A DNA stretch of 64,000 nucleotides from NCBI RefSeq assembly GCF_039543385.1, contig NZ_BAABJQ010000034.1, positions 1-64,000 on the forward strand, given 5' to 3'. The notes beneath the pieces were generated by a model, which ran no database searches, was not told where the DNA came from, and saw only the letters and a list, made by a program, of their open reading frames with translations. Positions 24,923 through 32,624 of the stretch are shown here, piece by piece. A program made the translations under genes and the position numbers. This DNA is from Rugosimonospora acidiphila (GTDB lineage Bacteria > Actinomycetota > Actinomycetes > Mycobacteriales > Micromonosporaceae). How positions within the stretch are numbered: the stretch's first letter is position 1; every line of letters starts with the position of its first letter.

Positions 24923-25042
24923 GCCGCCGATAATAGGTAGTCCGACCAGTTACCAGTCAACGACGCGCCCGCGTCCCGCCGTGGGTGTCCCCCGGTCGGA
25001 TGGTTCTCGGCGACCCGGGCCCGCGACGGCAGCGGCACGAAA

Positions 25043-25055
25043 GTCCACACTGGAC
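25043..25055. promoter_or_regulatory. GTCCA-N3-TGGAC palindrome, copy 3
   Basis: GTCCACACTGGAC, identical to the copy at 13303-13315. It lies upstream of the VOC-family gene and is the nearest to a start codon on its left. Confidence 0.5.
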
Positions 25056-25138
25056 ATTCGGGCCGCCGGCTCACGCGGATCGGACGCGCTCCCGCTCGGG
25101 CGCCCGCCGAACCACGGCGGACGCCCGAAAACGGTAGG

Positions 25139-25211
25139 TGCGTCTTACGGTTGGCGCGTCCTACGGTTGGTGCGTCCTACGGTTGTGCGTCTTACGGTTG
25201 TGCGTCTTCCG
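25139..25211. repeat. 15-16-bp intergenic tandem repeat, 4.5 units
   Basis: Units share the core GCGTCYTACGGTTG (25139, 25155, 25171, 25186, partial 25201). The array ends 18 nt before the stop of the LysM transglycosylase gene, so it lies in the 3' untranslated region of that transcript. The unit is not self-complementary over its length, so it is not a simple terminator. Confidence 0.85.
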
Positions 25212-25228
25212 CACTGCCCGGTAGCGCC

Positions 25229-25951
25229 TCAGAACGCCAGCCGCTCGCCGGGAAGGATGAAGTTCGGGTCGCCACCGATGACGCCCTCATTCTTCTGGTA
25301 CAGCGTCCGCCAGCCGCCCTCGATCCCGTGCTGCTGCGCGATCTCGGACAGCGTGTCGCCGGACTGGACGGTGTAGTCCCCGCCCGCCGACGAACCGCCC
25401 GCCGACGAATCCCGGGAGGTCGAACCGCCCGAGGACGAAGAGCCCGACGACGAGTGGTGCGTCGACGAACCACCCGAAGACGAACCACCCGAAGACGAAC
25501 CACCCGACGACGAAGAGCCCGAGGACGAACCACCCGAGGACGCGGTGGTCGACGAAGCGGAGCTCGACCCCGAACTCGACGAACCGCCCCGCGCGCCGCA
25601 GACCGGCCATGCGCCGATCCCCTGTCCGGCCAACACCTTCTCCGCGATGGCGATCTGCTGCTCACGGCTGGCCAGGTCCGCGCGGGCCGCGTACTGCGTG
25701 CCGCCGTACCCGGCCCAGGTGCCCTGCGAGAACTGCAGACCCCCGTAGAAGCCGTTTCCGGTGTTGATGCTCCAGTTCCCACCGGACTCGCACTTCGCGA
25801 TCGCGTCCCAGTTCACGCTCGGCGAGGCGCTGGCCGCCGTACCGGGGCCGAGCAGGGCGAGGGCACCGGCCGCACCGGAAACCGCCAGCGCGGCGATGAC
25901 GCCGCCACGACGTCCCCGGGGCCCGCGATCGTTGTGCTTGGAAAATGCCAT
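25229..25951 (-). CDS. Secreted transglycosylase-like (Rpf-type) protein with LysM domain
   Basis: 240 residues. A signal peptide (about 1-43, ending AASAS) is followed by an Rpf/transglycosylase-like domain (about 44-118). WDAIAKCESGGNWSINTGNG carries the catalytic Glu, and YGGLQFSQGTW follows. A Ser/Gly-rich linker of about 65 residues comes next, then a C-terminal LysM domain (YTVQSGDTLSEIAQQHG). Such proteins cleave peptidoglycan and help dormant or sporulating cells resume growth. ATG at 25951 has GGAGGAG 6 nt upstream. Expression should be governed by the c-di-AMP riboswitch in its leader. Confidence 0.93.
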   Translation of the reverse strand: MAFSKHNDRGPRGRRGGVIAALAVSGAAGALALLGPGTAASASPSVNWDAIAKCESGGNWSINTGNGFYGGLQFSQGTWAGYGGTQYAARADLASREQQIAIAEKVLAGQGIGAWPVCGARGGSSSSGSSSASSTTASSGGSSSGSSSSGGSSSGGSSSGGSSTHHSSSGSSSSGGSTSRDSSAGGSSAGGDYTVQSGDTLSEIAQQHGIEGGWRTLYQKNEGVIGGDPNFILPGERLAF

Positions 25952-25959
25952 GGCAAACT

Positions 25960-26165
25960 CCTCCACGCCTCCGAGGTGAGCTGTCGGGTTCGGGCCGAGG
26001 TATGCCCGGCCGCCGTGTCCGTTGACTCCGGCACCAGCCCGCTTCACGGGCTCAATAACTACTAGGAGTAACGAGGCGGCTTCACCCCAAGACGCGCGAC
26101 GCGCGCCGGAGAACCTGGTTCCCCCGCTCCTGCCGTTGGATTCGGTTGCGTCGGCCGGCGGCAGG
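25960..26165 (-). ncRNA. c-di-AMP riboswitch (ydaO-yuaA class) in the leader of the Rpf-type gene
   Basis: Read on the minus strand, the leader contains the conserved blocks of this class in order. GCGGGGGAACC (near 26128) comes first, then TTGGGGTGAAGCC (near 26090). CCGAACCCGACAGCTCACC, followed by a CTCGGAGGCG close, lies near 25990-25965. This 3' block matches the hallmark ending of ydaO elements. Ligand binding is known in this class to shut off downstream expression, and in actinobacteria it commonly precedes rpf genes. Outer boundaries are approximate (within about 10 nt) because the terminal helix was not folded by software. Confidence 0.88.
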
Positions 26166-26403
26166 ATTCGGCGTACCGGGCGACGTGGTCCACGGTTGCG
26201 GACCGCCCGAAGCTAGGCCGATGGATCGCCGTGCGACAAACCAAACGACGATTATCGTGAGACTGCTCACCGCGAAACCCGGTCGGTTACGGCCGGGACG
26301 CGCGAGCCCGTTATTTGCGACATGAGGGAAGCACGAGGTATGGCCGCGCGACCGGCGCACGGGAGCCCGCCCGGTCCAACCGTGACGCTCACATGCCTGC
26401 CGG
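26166..26403. other. Intergenic region upstream of the riboswitch
   Basis: A/T-richer than average and likely to contain the promoter of the Rpf-type transcript on the minus strand. No gene or strong repeat is seen between the riboswitch and the stop of the glycoside hydrolase gene. Confidence 0.5.
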
Positions 26404-27555
26404 TTACGACTCGTCGAGTACCCGGTCGACGGCCTCCAGATACCGACGGTCACCATCGCGACTCCGAGCGAGCCAGTACTCGGCCCCCCAGAACAGGTAC
26501 GCCGACAGCACCGCGCCGGCCCCGCGGCTCCAGCGCACGCACTGGTTGAAGTTGGCTATCACGTGCTCGGGCAGGCAGCTGTACATTCCCTCACCGTGCG
26601 GGCGGGGCGGCTCGGTCACTGTCTCCCACGGCTCCGCCTGCCCCTCCGCGACCATCAGCCGTTTGCCGGTAGCGGCGGCCCACTCGAACAGTTTCCGCCG
26701 CCTGCGCTGCTGCCACGGGGTGCGGCTGCCGTCCAGATACACCGTCCGCCCGGCGGCACCGATCAGGGCGTGCCGGGGGTAGAAGTCGATGCCCACGATG
26801 TCGGCCAACCGCTGCGCCACCGACAGCGAGTCGCCCTGGTCGCGAGTGCGCCATCCCTGGTGCAGCGCGACGGGGAGCGAGGTGGGCAGGAAGCCGTTCA
26901 TCAGGATCGGACGGCCCGGGTCCGCCGCGCGGACGGCATCGACCTCGCTGGCGACGAAGTCCGCCGACAGCCGCCACGAGTGTTCCATGCCGAGCGGGTC
27001 CACGGCCTCGTGCTCGACCTGCCACGCGACGATCGCCGACCGGTCGCGGTAGCGCCGCACGATCCGCGTGATGAACTCGGTCGCCGCGTCCAGCAACGCG
27101 CGATGCGGTCCGGGCTCGACGAGCCTGCCCTCCCGCAGCGGCTCGTCCAAGCGGTGGTCGGGTACGAAGAATTCGGGGTATCCGAACGCCTTCACCGCTC
27201 CGACGCACAGGATGATGTCCTTGCCAGCGCGCTCGGCCGCGTCCAGATGCCGGTCGAGTTCGTCCGGGTGGAATTCACCCGGTGCCGGCTCGATCCGGTT
27301 CCAGTACGCCCCGAACCGGATGACCTCGAACGGGCGGGCCAGCAGTTCCCGAAGGCTCGCCTCCGGATCGAGCCCCATCGCCTCGGCCTGCCGGGGCCGG
27401 AAACTGAGGCCCAGCCTCGTCTCGGCTCGACGCTCGACCGGCAGCCGCAACCACCGGTCGGTCAGCGGCCGTACGGGCCGGCGGATGCGCACCTGCGCCG
27501 CCACCGGCACCACCAACCCGGCCGCGAGCGCCGCCGCCACCGGACCATTCCTCAC
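26404..27555 (-). CDS. Membrane-anchored glycoside hydrolase (clan GH-A type)
   Basis: 383 residues. One N-terminal hydrophobic segment (about 4-22) is followed by a TIM-barrel enzyme. FEVIRFGAYWNRIEPAPGEFHPDELDRHLDAAERAG is the opening seen in GH42/GH5-like families (quoted here only in part by role). The likely acid/base Glu is in WQVEHEAVDP and the nucleophile Glu in LMVAEGQAEPW. The substrate is unknown. The GTG at 27555 overlaps the glycosyltransferase stop as GTGA; a second GTG at 27573 is in frame. It is the last gene of the five-gene operon, so it may trim the glycan or glycolipid made by the upstream genes. Confidence 0.82.
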   Translation of the reverse strand: MRNGPVAAALAAGLVVPVAAQVRIRRPVRPLTDRWLRLPVERRAETRLGLSFRPRQAEAMGLDPEASLRELLARPFEVIRFGAYWNRIEPAPGEFHPDELDRHLDAAERAGKDIILCVGAVKAFGYPEFFVPDHRLDEPLREGRLVEPGPHRALLDAATEFITRIVRRYRDRSAIVAWQVEHEAVDPLGMEHSWRLSADFVASEVDAVRAADPGRPILMNGFLPTSLPVALHQGWRTRDQGDSLSVAQRLADIVGIDFYPRHALIGAAGRTVYLDGSRTPWQQRRRRKLFEWAAATGKRLMVAEGQAEPWETVTEPPRPHGEGMYSCLPEHVIANFNQCVRWSRGAGAVLSAYLFWGAEYWLARSRDGDRRYLEAVDRVLDES

Positions 27556-29150
27556 CGCTCGCCCGACGCGCACGGCTCCTCCTCGCCTCGCTCGCGCGCA
27601 CCCCGGCGCTGCCTGGTTCCGGTCCGGCTGGTTCCGGTCCGGCTGGTTCCGGTCCGGCCGGCCGCGGCCGGGATTTCGACGTGTGCCAGCCCGGCGAGCA
27701 GCGCGGCGATGTCGGCCGCGGCGCCGGGCCGGCCGAGGCCGGCGGCCGCGACCCGCATCGCGTCGATGGCCGCGGGATCCCGGCGCAGCACGTCGAGGTC
27801 GCGCACCAGCCGCCGTACCGTCGGCACGTACCGGCCCGCGCCGGCGCCCACCACGACCTCGATGTTTCCGCTCTCCTGACCGGGCAGATGCGAGGTCAGC
27901 AGCATCGGCGTGCCGCAACAGGCGGCCTCCGCGATGGTCCCCGGTCCCGCCTTACCGACCACCACGTCGGCGCAGCGCAGCCACTGCGCCATGTTCTCGA
28001 CGAACCCGCGCACGATCAGCCGCCCCGCCGACCGGGCCGCGAGCGCGGCGAGGTTGTCGCGCAGCCCGCGATTGCGGCCGCACAGCGCGACCACACCCAC
28101 GTCGTCGCACTGCCGCAGGATCGCGGCCACGCGCCGCCCGATGCCCCCGGCTCCCTCGCCGCCACCGGTGAGCAGGACAAGGAATCTGTGCTCGTCCAGG
28201 CCCAGCGCCCGGCGCAGGGCTCGGCGCTCGTGGGGCAGCGGCGGGCCGGCGGCGAACTCGGCCGCCACGGGGAGCCCGATGTCCACGCGCCGGGGCGACG
28301 ACTTCCCGGGCGGCCACGGTAGCCGGCTCGCGGTCGGCGGCACGACAATCCGGTCGGCGCCCGCGCCCCTATCCGCCATGGCCTCACAACCCAACCCGGT
28401 ATCGCAACCCGACCCGGCCCCACAACCCAACGCCGCATCGCGACCCAACGTCGCATCGCGACCCGATGCGGGATCGCACCGCGCGGGATGGTCGCCGCTT
28501 GTGCCCCGGACCGCGCGGGCGCCGAGTGCGTGCGTCGCGAGCGCGGGTCGCCAGGACGCGTGAATGTTGACCAGATCGGTGACGACCGTGACGACCGGCA
28601 CGCGCGGCGCCGCGACATCGCGGGCCCGCGCCGCCGCCGGGCCGGTGAGCGGGTGGAACGACACGACGGCCGCCGGCCTGTGCCGGGCGACGGCGTCCAC
28701 GACCGGACGGTCCGCCAACGCCAGCAGCGTCGCGCGCAGCAACCGGACCGCCGGGCGCGAATCGCAGCCATGGTAGATCACTCCCCACAGCCAGGGCGCG
28801 CAGCGGATCGCCGGGCCGTAGAGTCCCGCGACGCGCCGCAGCAGCGCCGGGGCGCGAGGTCCGCCGAGCGGGTCGCACAGCACCGGCGCGAACGCTCCCG
28901 GATAGTCGCGATGCAGCGCCTGCGCGACCGCCCGCGCGGCGGCCCGGTGACCGCCGCCCGTGTCGGCGACGAGAAACAACAACGGCACGGGCACCCGGCC
29001 GCCGTGGTCGGGCTCGCCGACCGGCCCCGGCTCGCCAGCCGGGTCCGACGCGCAGACAGGATCCGCTGTGCCCGCAGGGCTCGATGCGCCCGCGAAATCC
29101 GGCGCGTCGGGGCGAGGGAGCGCGAGCGGCCCGGTGAGGGCGGCGGTCAT
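27552..29150 (-). CDS. MGDG-synthase/MurG-like glycosyltransferase
   Basis: 532 residues. A Gly/Ala/Pro-rich N-terminus of about 50 residues is followed by a GT-B fold. LLFLVADTGGGHRAAARAVAQAL is the N-terminal lipid-side motif of MGDG-synthase-like enzymes, and the C-terminal donor site has LVLLTGGGEGAGG, VRGFVENMAQWLRCADVVVGKAGPGTIAEA and LPGQESGN. These enzymes transfer a sugar from a nucleotide sugar to a lipid acceptor. A Cys/Gly/Asp-rich repeat insertion (about 235-270) interrupts the linker between domains, and the tail has RTGTS repeats. The ATG overlaps the permease stop by 4 nt (ATGA). Confidence 0.87.
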   Translation of the reverse strand: MTAALTGPLALPRPDAPDFAGASSPAGTADPVCASDPAGEPGPVGEPDHGGRVPVPLLFLVADTGGGHRAAARAVAQALHRDYPGAFAPVLCDPLGGPRAPALLRRVAGLYGPAIRCAPWLWGVIYHGCDSRPAVRLLRATLLALADRPVVDAVARHRPAAVVSFHPLTGPAAARARDVAAPRVPVVTVVTDLVNIHASWRPALATHALGARAVRGTSGDHPARCDPASGRDATLGRDAALGCGAGSGCDTGLGCEAMADRGAGADRIVVPPTASRLPWPPGKSSPRRVDIGLPVAAEFAAGPPLPHERRALRRALGLDEHRFLVLLTGGGEGAGGIGRRVAAILRQCDDVGVVALCGRNRGLRDNLAALAARSAGRLIVRGFVENMAQWLRCADVVVGKAGPGTIAEAACCGTPMLLTSHLPGQESGNIEVVVGAGAGRYVPTVRRLVRDLDVLRRDPAAIDAMRVAAAGLGRPGAAADIAALLAGLAHVEIPAAAGRTGTSRTGTSRTGTRQRRGARERGEEEPCASGER

Positions 29151-29944
29151 CGGGTGCGCTCCCGGTACTCGAAGGCCAGTGCCCCGACCACCAGCAGCAC
29201 CACGAACAGTCCACCGACCACCGCGGCGTCCAGTACCGGATCGCCGGGCACGGCAGCCGCGTACCCCGAACGGCCGGAGTAGAGGGCGGCCCGGTTCAGG
29301 TCCACCGCGTACCGCAGCGGCATCGCCCGCGCGAGCGCGTCGAGGTACCCGGACAGCCCGCGCAGCGGCACCAGCACCCCGCCCAGCACGTACTGCGGGA
29401 TGATGAGGAACTGGAAGACCTGCATCGCCGAGCGCTGGTTGGGCAGCAGCGCGACGGTGGCCAACCCGAACGCGCCGCCGAGCAGGCAGCAGGCGAGGCA
29501 GGCCGGTGCCATCCGGGCCACCTGATCGGCGCCGAACCGCACCCCGAACGCGAGGGCGAACGCCACGACGCACCCGCCCTGCACCAACGCCACCGCGGTC
29601 TCGCCCACGATCTTTCCGCCGACTAGCGCCAGCCGCGCCACGGGCGCGATGAACAGCTCACGGGAGAAGTCGTTCTCCCGGTCCTCGACTATCGAAATCA
29701 TGCCGGCCGAGGCGGACTGGAAGAGCGTCGCCGCCAGCACGCCGCTGAACGCGAGCGTCACGGAGTCCAGCCCGGTGACCGTGCCCACGGTGGACTGCAA
29801 CACGCTGCCGAGCCCGCCGATCAGCAGGATCGGGAAGGCGAGGTTCACGGCCATCCGCGGGCGGTCGCGGATCAGCTTGACGAGATCGCGCTGGGCGATG
29901 GCCGCGACCGCGGTCAGCGTGCCACCGACCGGTGCCGGCCTCAC
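29147..29944 (-). CDS. ABC-2 type exporter permease
   Basis: 265 residues with six hydrophobic segments. RDLVKLIRDRPRMAVNLAFPILLIGG marks the start of the ABC-2 fold, IVEDRENDFSRELFIAPV is the family's conserved cytoplasmic loop, and FLIIPQYVLGGVLVPL occupies the fourth-fifth helix region. It pairs with the upstream ATPase, whose stop overlaps the GTG start at 29944 (GTGA). It likely exports a drug or lipid; the downstream glycolipid-type glycosyltransferase suggests a glycolipid cargo. Confidence 0.9.
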   Translation of the reverse strand: MRPAPVGGTLTAVAAIAQRDLVKLIRDRPRMAVNLAFPILLIGGLGSVLQSTVGTVTGLDSVTLAFSGVLAATLFQSASAGMISIVEDRENDFSRELFIAPVARLALVGGKIVGETAVALVQGGCVVAFALAFGVRFGADQVARMAPACLACCLLGGAFGLATVALLPNQRSAMQVFQFLIIPQYVLGGVLVPLRGLSGYLDALARAMPLRYAVDLNRAALYSGRSGYAAAVPGDPVLDAAVVGGLFVVLLVVGALAFEYRERTR

Positions 29945-30885
29945 GACGCCGCCCGATCGACCAGCAGCAGGTAGGTGTCCTCCAGCGTCGGCGTCACGAC
30001 GCGCAGCTGGGTCAGCTCGGACTCCAGGCCACGCACGATGCTGGCCGCGCTGCGCCCGACGAGCGGGACCCGCACCGGCTCGTCCGGGCCGGCCGAGCCG
30101 ACCGGTACGCCCATCCGCATCAGTTCGTGGCGCAGCGCGCCCCGGTCGACCGCGTCGAGCACGAGTTCGGGCCGGGCATGGCGGGCCTTGAGGTCGGCGG
30201 GGCGGCCCCGCTCGATGACCCGGCCGGCGCTCAGCACGCACACCGCGTCGGCGGCCTCCGCCTCCTGCAGGTAATGGGTGGTGAGAAAGATGGTCGTACC
30301 ATCCTGCCGGCGAACCCGCTCGAGGTAGGACCACAGGTCGCGGCGGCCGTCGGGGTCGAGGCCCGCGGTCGGCTCGTCGAGGAACAGCACCCGCGGCCGG
30401 TGTGTCAGCGCTCGGGCGATCTCCAGCCTGCGCCGCGTACCGCCGGAGAGGGTGCGCACCCGCCGGCCGAGAACGTCGGCCACGCCAAGGATTCCGGCCA
30501 GTTCCTGTACCTGCCGGCGGTAGGCCGCGGGCATCATCCGGTACGCCGGACGCCACGGGTACAGGCCGTAGAGCACGGCGTGCAGCCGGACGTTCTCCTC
30601 GGCGGTCAGGTTCAGGTCGAGCGACGGCTGCTGGAACACCACCCCGATGTCCCGGCGCACCGCGGCCTGGCGGGTCGCCAGGTCGTTGCCGGCCACCAGG
30701 GCCCGGCCGCCGCTGGCCCGCAGCGTCGTGGTGAGGATCGACACCGTGGTGGTCTTTCCCGCGCCGTTGCGGCCGAGCAGGCAGAAGAACTCGCCGTACG
30801 GCACGTCGAACGACACGCCGTCCAGCGCGTTGCCCCGCGCTCCCCGGTACCGCTTCACCAGGTCGCGAACCTCGATCGCGTTCAC
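29941..30885 (-). CDS. ABC transporter ATP-binding protein (DrrA-like)
   Basis: 314 residues. Walker A LLGRNGAGKTTT (about 37-48), Q-loop VFQQPSL, signature LSGGTRRRLEIARAL, Walker B VLFLDEPTAGLDP and switch His in TTHYLQEA are all present. A C-terminal extension after about 225 matches daunorubicin-resistance-type ATPases. It energises the adjacent permease. The GTG start overlaps the cupin stop (GTGA). Confidence 0.95.
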   Translation of the reverse strand: MNAIEVRDLVKRYRGARGNALDGVSFDVPYGEFFCLLGRNGAGKTTTVSILTTTLRASGGRALVAGNDLATRQAAVRRDIGVVFQQPSLDLNLTAEENVRLHAVLYGLYPWRPAYRMMPAAYRRQVQELAGILGVADVLGRRVRTLSGGTRRRLEIARALTHRPRVLFLDEPTAGLDPDGRRDLWSYLERVRRQDGTTIFLTTHYLQEAEAADAVCVLSAGRVIERGRPADLKARHARPELVLDAVDRGALRHELMRMGVPVGSAGPDEPVRVPLVGRSAASIVRGLESELTQLRVVTPTLEDTYLLLVDRAAS

Positions 30886-31553
30886 CGGGGCCGCAGCCGG
30901 CGGTAGCGCGAATCCCGGCCGAGCGCCCCGGCCAGCCGGGCGAGCGTGCGCATGACCAGCCGCACCGGCGCGACCGGCAGGTACGGCGCCCGGACCTCGC
31001 GCTCGAAGTCACACATGAACAGGGCGAGGTCGAGCACGCGCGGCAGCGCGCGGCCGGCGGCGTGCTGCTCCCGCGCCATCGCCGCCGCCGTCTCCAGCAG
31101 CGCCGCCATCTCCAGCGCCGGGTCGGTGGTGACCAGTACCCGGGCCGGGTCGGGGCCGGCGTTGGCGAAGCTGTGCACGGTTCCGGGCGGCACCACCACC
31201 GTGGTGCCGGCTCCGGCGACGATTGGCCGGAGGCCCACCCGGAACCGCATCCGGCCCTCGATCACGGTGAAGCGCTCCTCCTGGGCGGGGTGCGCGTGGC
31301 TGCTCGGCACCCGGCCGCCGGGGGCGAGCACGAGTTCCCACGCCAGCCGGCCGGGGCCGGACACGTTCTCATGGATCACGATCCGCTCACCGCTGATCGG
31401 ATTGTCGATGACTTGAGTATCGAGAGATATGACTGCCTCCCGCTGGTGTGGATGCCGCCGCGACCGGCGCGGTGGCCGGTCGCGCACCGCCCGTGACCTG
31501 GCCACGGTGTCGTCCGGCGTGGCCAGCGTATTGAGTCGGACGGATCGGCTCAT
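30882..31553 (-). CDS. Cupin-domain protein
   Basis: Up to 223 residues. The cupin barrel spans about residues 45-155, with metal-site motif SSHAHPAQEERFTVIEGRMRF (motif 1) and VVPPGTVHSFANAG (motif 2, His). A helical C-terminal domain of about 60 residues follows. ATG at 31553 gives a basic, unusual N-terminal extension. Residue 43 onward (ISLDTQV) looks like the true beginning and has GGGAGG upstream, but it would require an ATA start. As first gene of the operon it may sense or modify a small molecule handled by the transporter; the function is unknown. Confidence 0.8.
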   Translation of the reverse strand: MSRSVRLNTLATPDDTVARSRAVRDRPPRRSRRHPHQREAVISLDTQVIDNPISGERIVIHENVSGPGRLAWELVLAPGGRVPSSHAHPAQEERFTVIEGRMRFRVGLRPIVAGAGTTVVVPPGTVHSFANAGPDPARVLVTTDPALEMAALLETAAAMAREQHAAGRALPRVLDLALFMCDFEREVRAPYLPVAPVRLVMRTLARLAGALGRDSRYRRLRPR

Positions 31554-31600
31554 CCCTCGGCGGGCGTAACGTCGTTTACTCCCCCGGTCGACCGCCGGTC

Positions 31601-31632
31601 CGTCCAGCTACGCCCCCCGGCGTAGCTGGACG
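31601..31632. terminator. Perfect 14-bp hairpin with 4-nt loop
   Basis: CGTCCAGCTACGCC (31601-31614) pairs perfectly with 31619-31632 around CCCC. It lies between the CBM remnant and the cupin operon on the minus strand and should insulate that operon from upstream transcription. Confidence 0.7.
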
Positions 31633-31734
31633 TGCGGACCTTCCGCGTCCGCCCAGGAATGACGCGTGTGGGCGGGCCGGGGCGAGTACCAGGCCTGCTC
31701 ACCACGGCGGCGGCCTCCGGGGACGTACCGACGT

Positions 31735-32034
31735 TCAGGTGGCGGCGCAGGACACCGTGGCACCGGTGCCGGACCCGCTGCCCTGGAACCGGTTGGCGGC
31801 CGACAGCGCGCCCGGGATGGCCGCGTCGAGGAAATCGGTGTCCCAGGCGGCCGTGTTGACGCCCAGGGGCTGCCGCGGACCGGAGAGAGTGGCGCTGGAC
31901 GAGCCCTGGCTCGGCCCCGAGCAGGTGATGGTCGGGACGGGGTTGGTGGTGCCGTTGTAGGTGGCGTGGAAGCCCCACGTGGTGCTCGCACCGGGCGCCT
32001 CGAAGGGCAGGCCGGCACGAAGCTCAGGAGGCAC
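31735..32034 (-). pseudogene. Remnant of a secreted CBM2-type carbohydrate-binding protein
   Basis: An open frame of 99 codons whose start resembles the end of a CBM2 cellulose-binding domain (APGASTTWGFHATYNG, then a Cys). It passes into a segment like the beginning of a secreted glycosidase (PLGVNTAAWDTDFLDAA) and ends after a short Ser/Gly stretch with a Cys. It lacks a signal peptide, most of CBM2 and any catalytic domain. Its first bases overlap the SnoaL gene. I read it as the debris of a deletion within a polysaccharide-degrading enzyme gene. It could instead be an uncharacterised small protein. Confidence 0.45.
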
Positions 32035-32512
32035 CGGCCGCGGCGGTCAGCGCCGAGGCGAGCTCGGGCAGCCGACCGAAGGCGCGGGCGGCGGCCACGT
32101 GGTCGGCGTAGTCGCGGGACTCGACGATGACGCCGTCCCGGACCCGCACGACGAACACGCACGGCAGCGTGAAGTCGCGGCCGTCCGCCGAACCGACGTA
32201 GCCGAACTCGAAGACGACCACCTCGGGGTCGTCGGTCTGGTGCAACCCGGTCTCGACCGGCTCGAACCGCTCGACGCCCTGGGTGCCGCCGGGCCCGTGC
32301 GCGAAGTGCTGCCGCAGCTCGGCCCGGGTGCGCAGCGGCACGTCCCCGCCCGGCGAGAACGGATGGCGCACGTCGGTCTGTTCGGCGTACAGGTTCGCCA
32401 GCCGGTCGAGCTGGACCTGCCTCTCCTGCTCGTCGAGATTGCCGGCGACCAGCCGGCTTACCCCGGCGGCGACGGCACGGACCACCTCGGCCGGCGTGGT
32501 TGGTTCGGTCAC
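32024..32512 (-). CDS. SnoaL-like (NTF2-fold) protein
   Basis: 162 residues. The pattern of a helical start, LDRLANLYAEQTDVRHPFSP, TRAELRQHFAHG, and a beta-rich end (VVVFEFGYVGSADGRDFTLPCVFVVRVRDGVIVESRDY) is that of SnoaL-like polyketide-cyclase/isomerase-fold proteins. The exact reaction cannot be told. The GTG start at 32512 follows GGAGG. It is divergent from a TetR regulator, and the shared promoter carries two matching operators, so it is very likely the regulator's target. Confidence 0.85.
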   Translation of the reverse strand: MTEPTTPAEVVRAVAAGVSRLVAGNLDEQERQVQLDRLANLYAEQTDVRHPFSPGGDVPLRTRAELRQHFAHGPGGTQGVERFEPVETGLHQTDDPEVVVFEFGYVGSADGRDFTLPCVFVVRVRDGVIVESRDYADHVAAARAFGRLPELASALTAAAGAS

Positions 32513-32527
32513 GGGTCCTCCATCAAA

Positions 32528-32543
32528 CGAAGTGATGACTTCG
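32528..32543. promoter_or_regulatory. TetR operator 1
   Basis: CGAAGT-GATG-ACTTCG, a perfect 6-bp-arm palindrome in the SnoaL/TetR divergent promoter. The identical arms recur 26 bp away. Confidence 0.75.
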
Positions 32544-32553
32544 GTTAGCGTAG

Positions 32554-32569
32554 CGAAGTCGCGACTTCG
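32554..32569. promoter_or_regulatory. TetR operator 2
   Basis: CGAAGT-CGCG-ACTTCG, same arms as operator 1 with a different 4-bp centre. The 26-bp centre-to-centre distance places the two sites roughly 2.5 helical turns apart. Confidence 0.75.
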
Positions 32570-32578
32570 GATAAAGTG

Positions 32579-32602
32579 GCATCGGCATCGGCATCGGCAT
32601 CG
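32579..32602. repeat. GCATCG x4 hexamer repeat in the tetR leader
   Basis: Four perfect tandem copies of GCATCG lie between operator 2 and the ribosome-binding site of the TetR gene. Copy-number change here would alter spacing without touching the coding frame. Confidence 0.85.
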
Positions 32603-32624
32603 ACGCGAGAAACGGGAGGATCGG

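Larger units (their letters stand above)
24923..25228. other. 306-nt intergenic region with palindrome and tandem repeat
   Basis: No gene is supported. It contains the upstream region of the VOC gene (right-to-left) and the downstream region of the transglycosylase gene. The palindrome at 25043-25055 and the tandem array at 25139-25211 are listed separately. Confidence 0.6.

Noticed and set aside
25139..25211. Repeat array considered as CRISPR
   Set aside because: Units are 15-16 bp without unique spacers.
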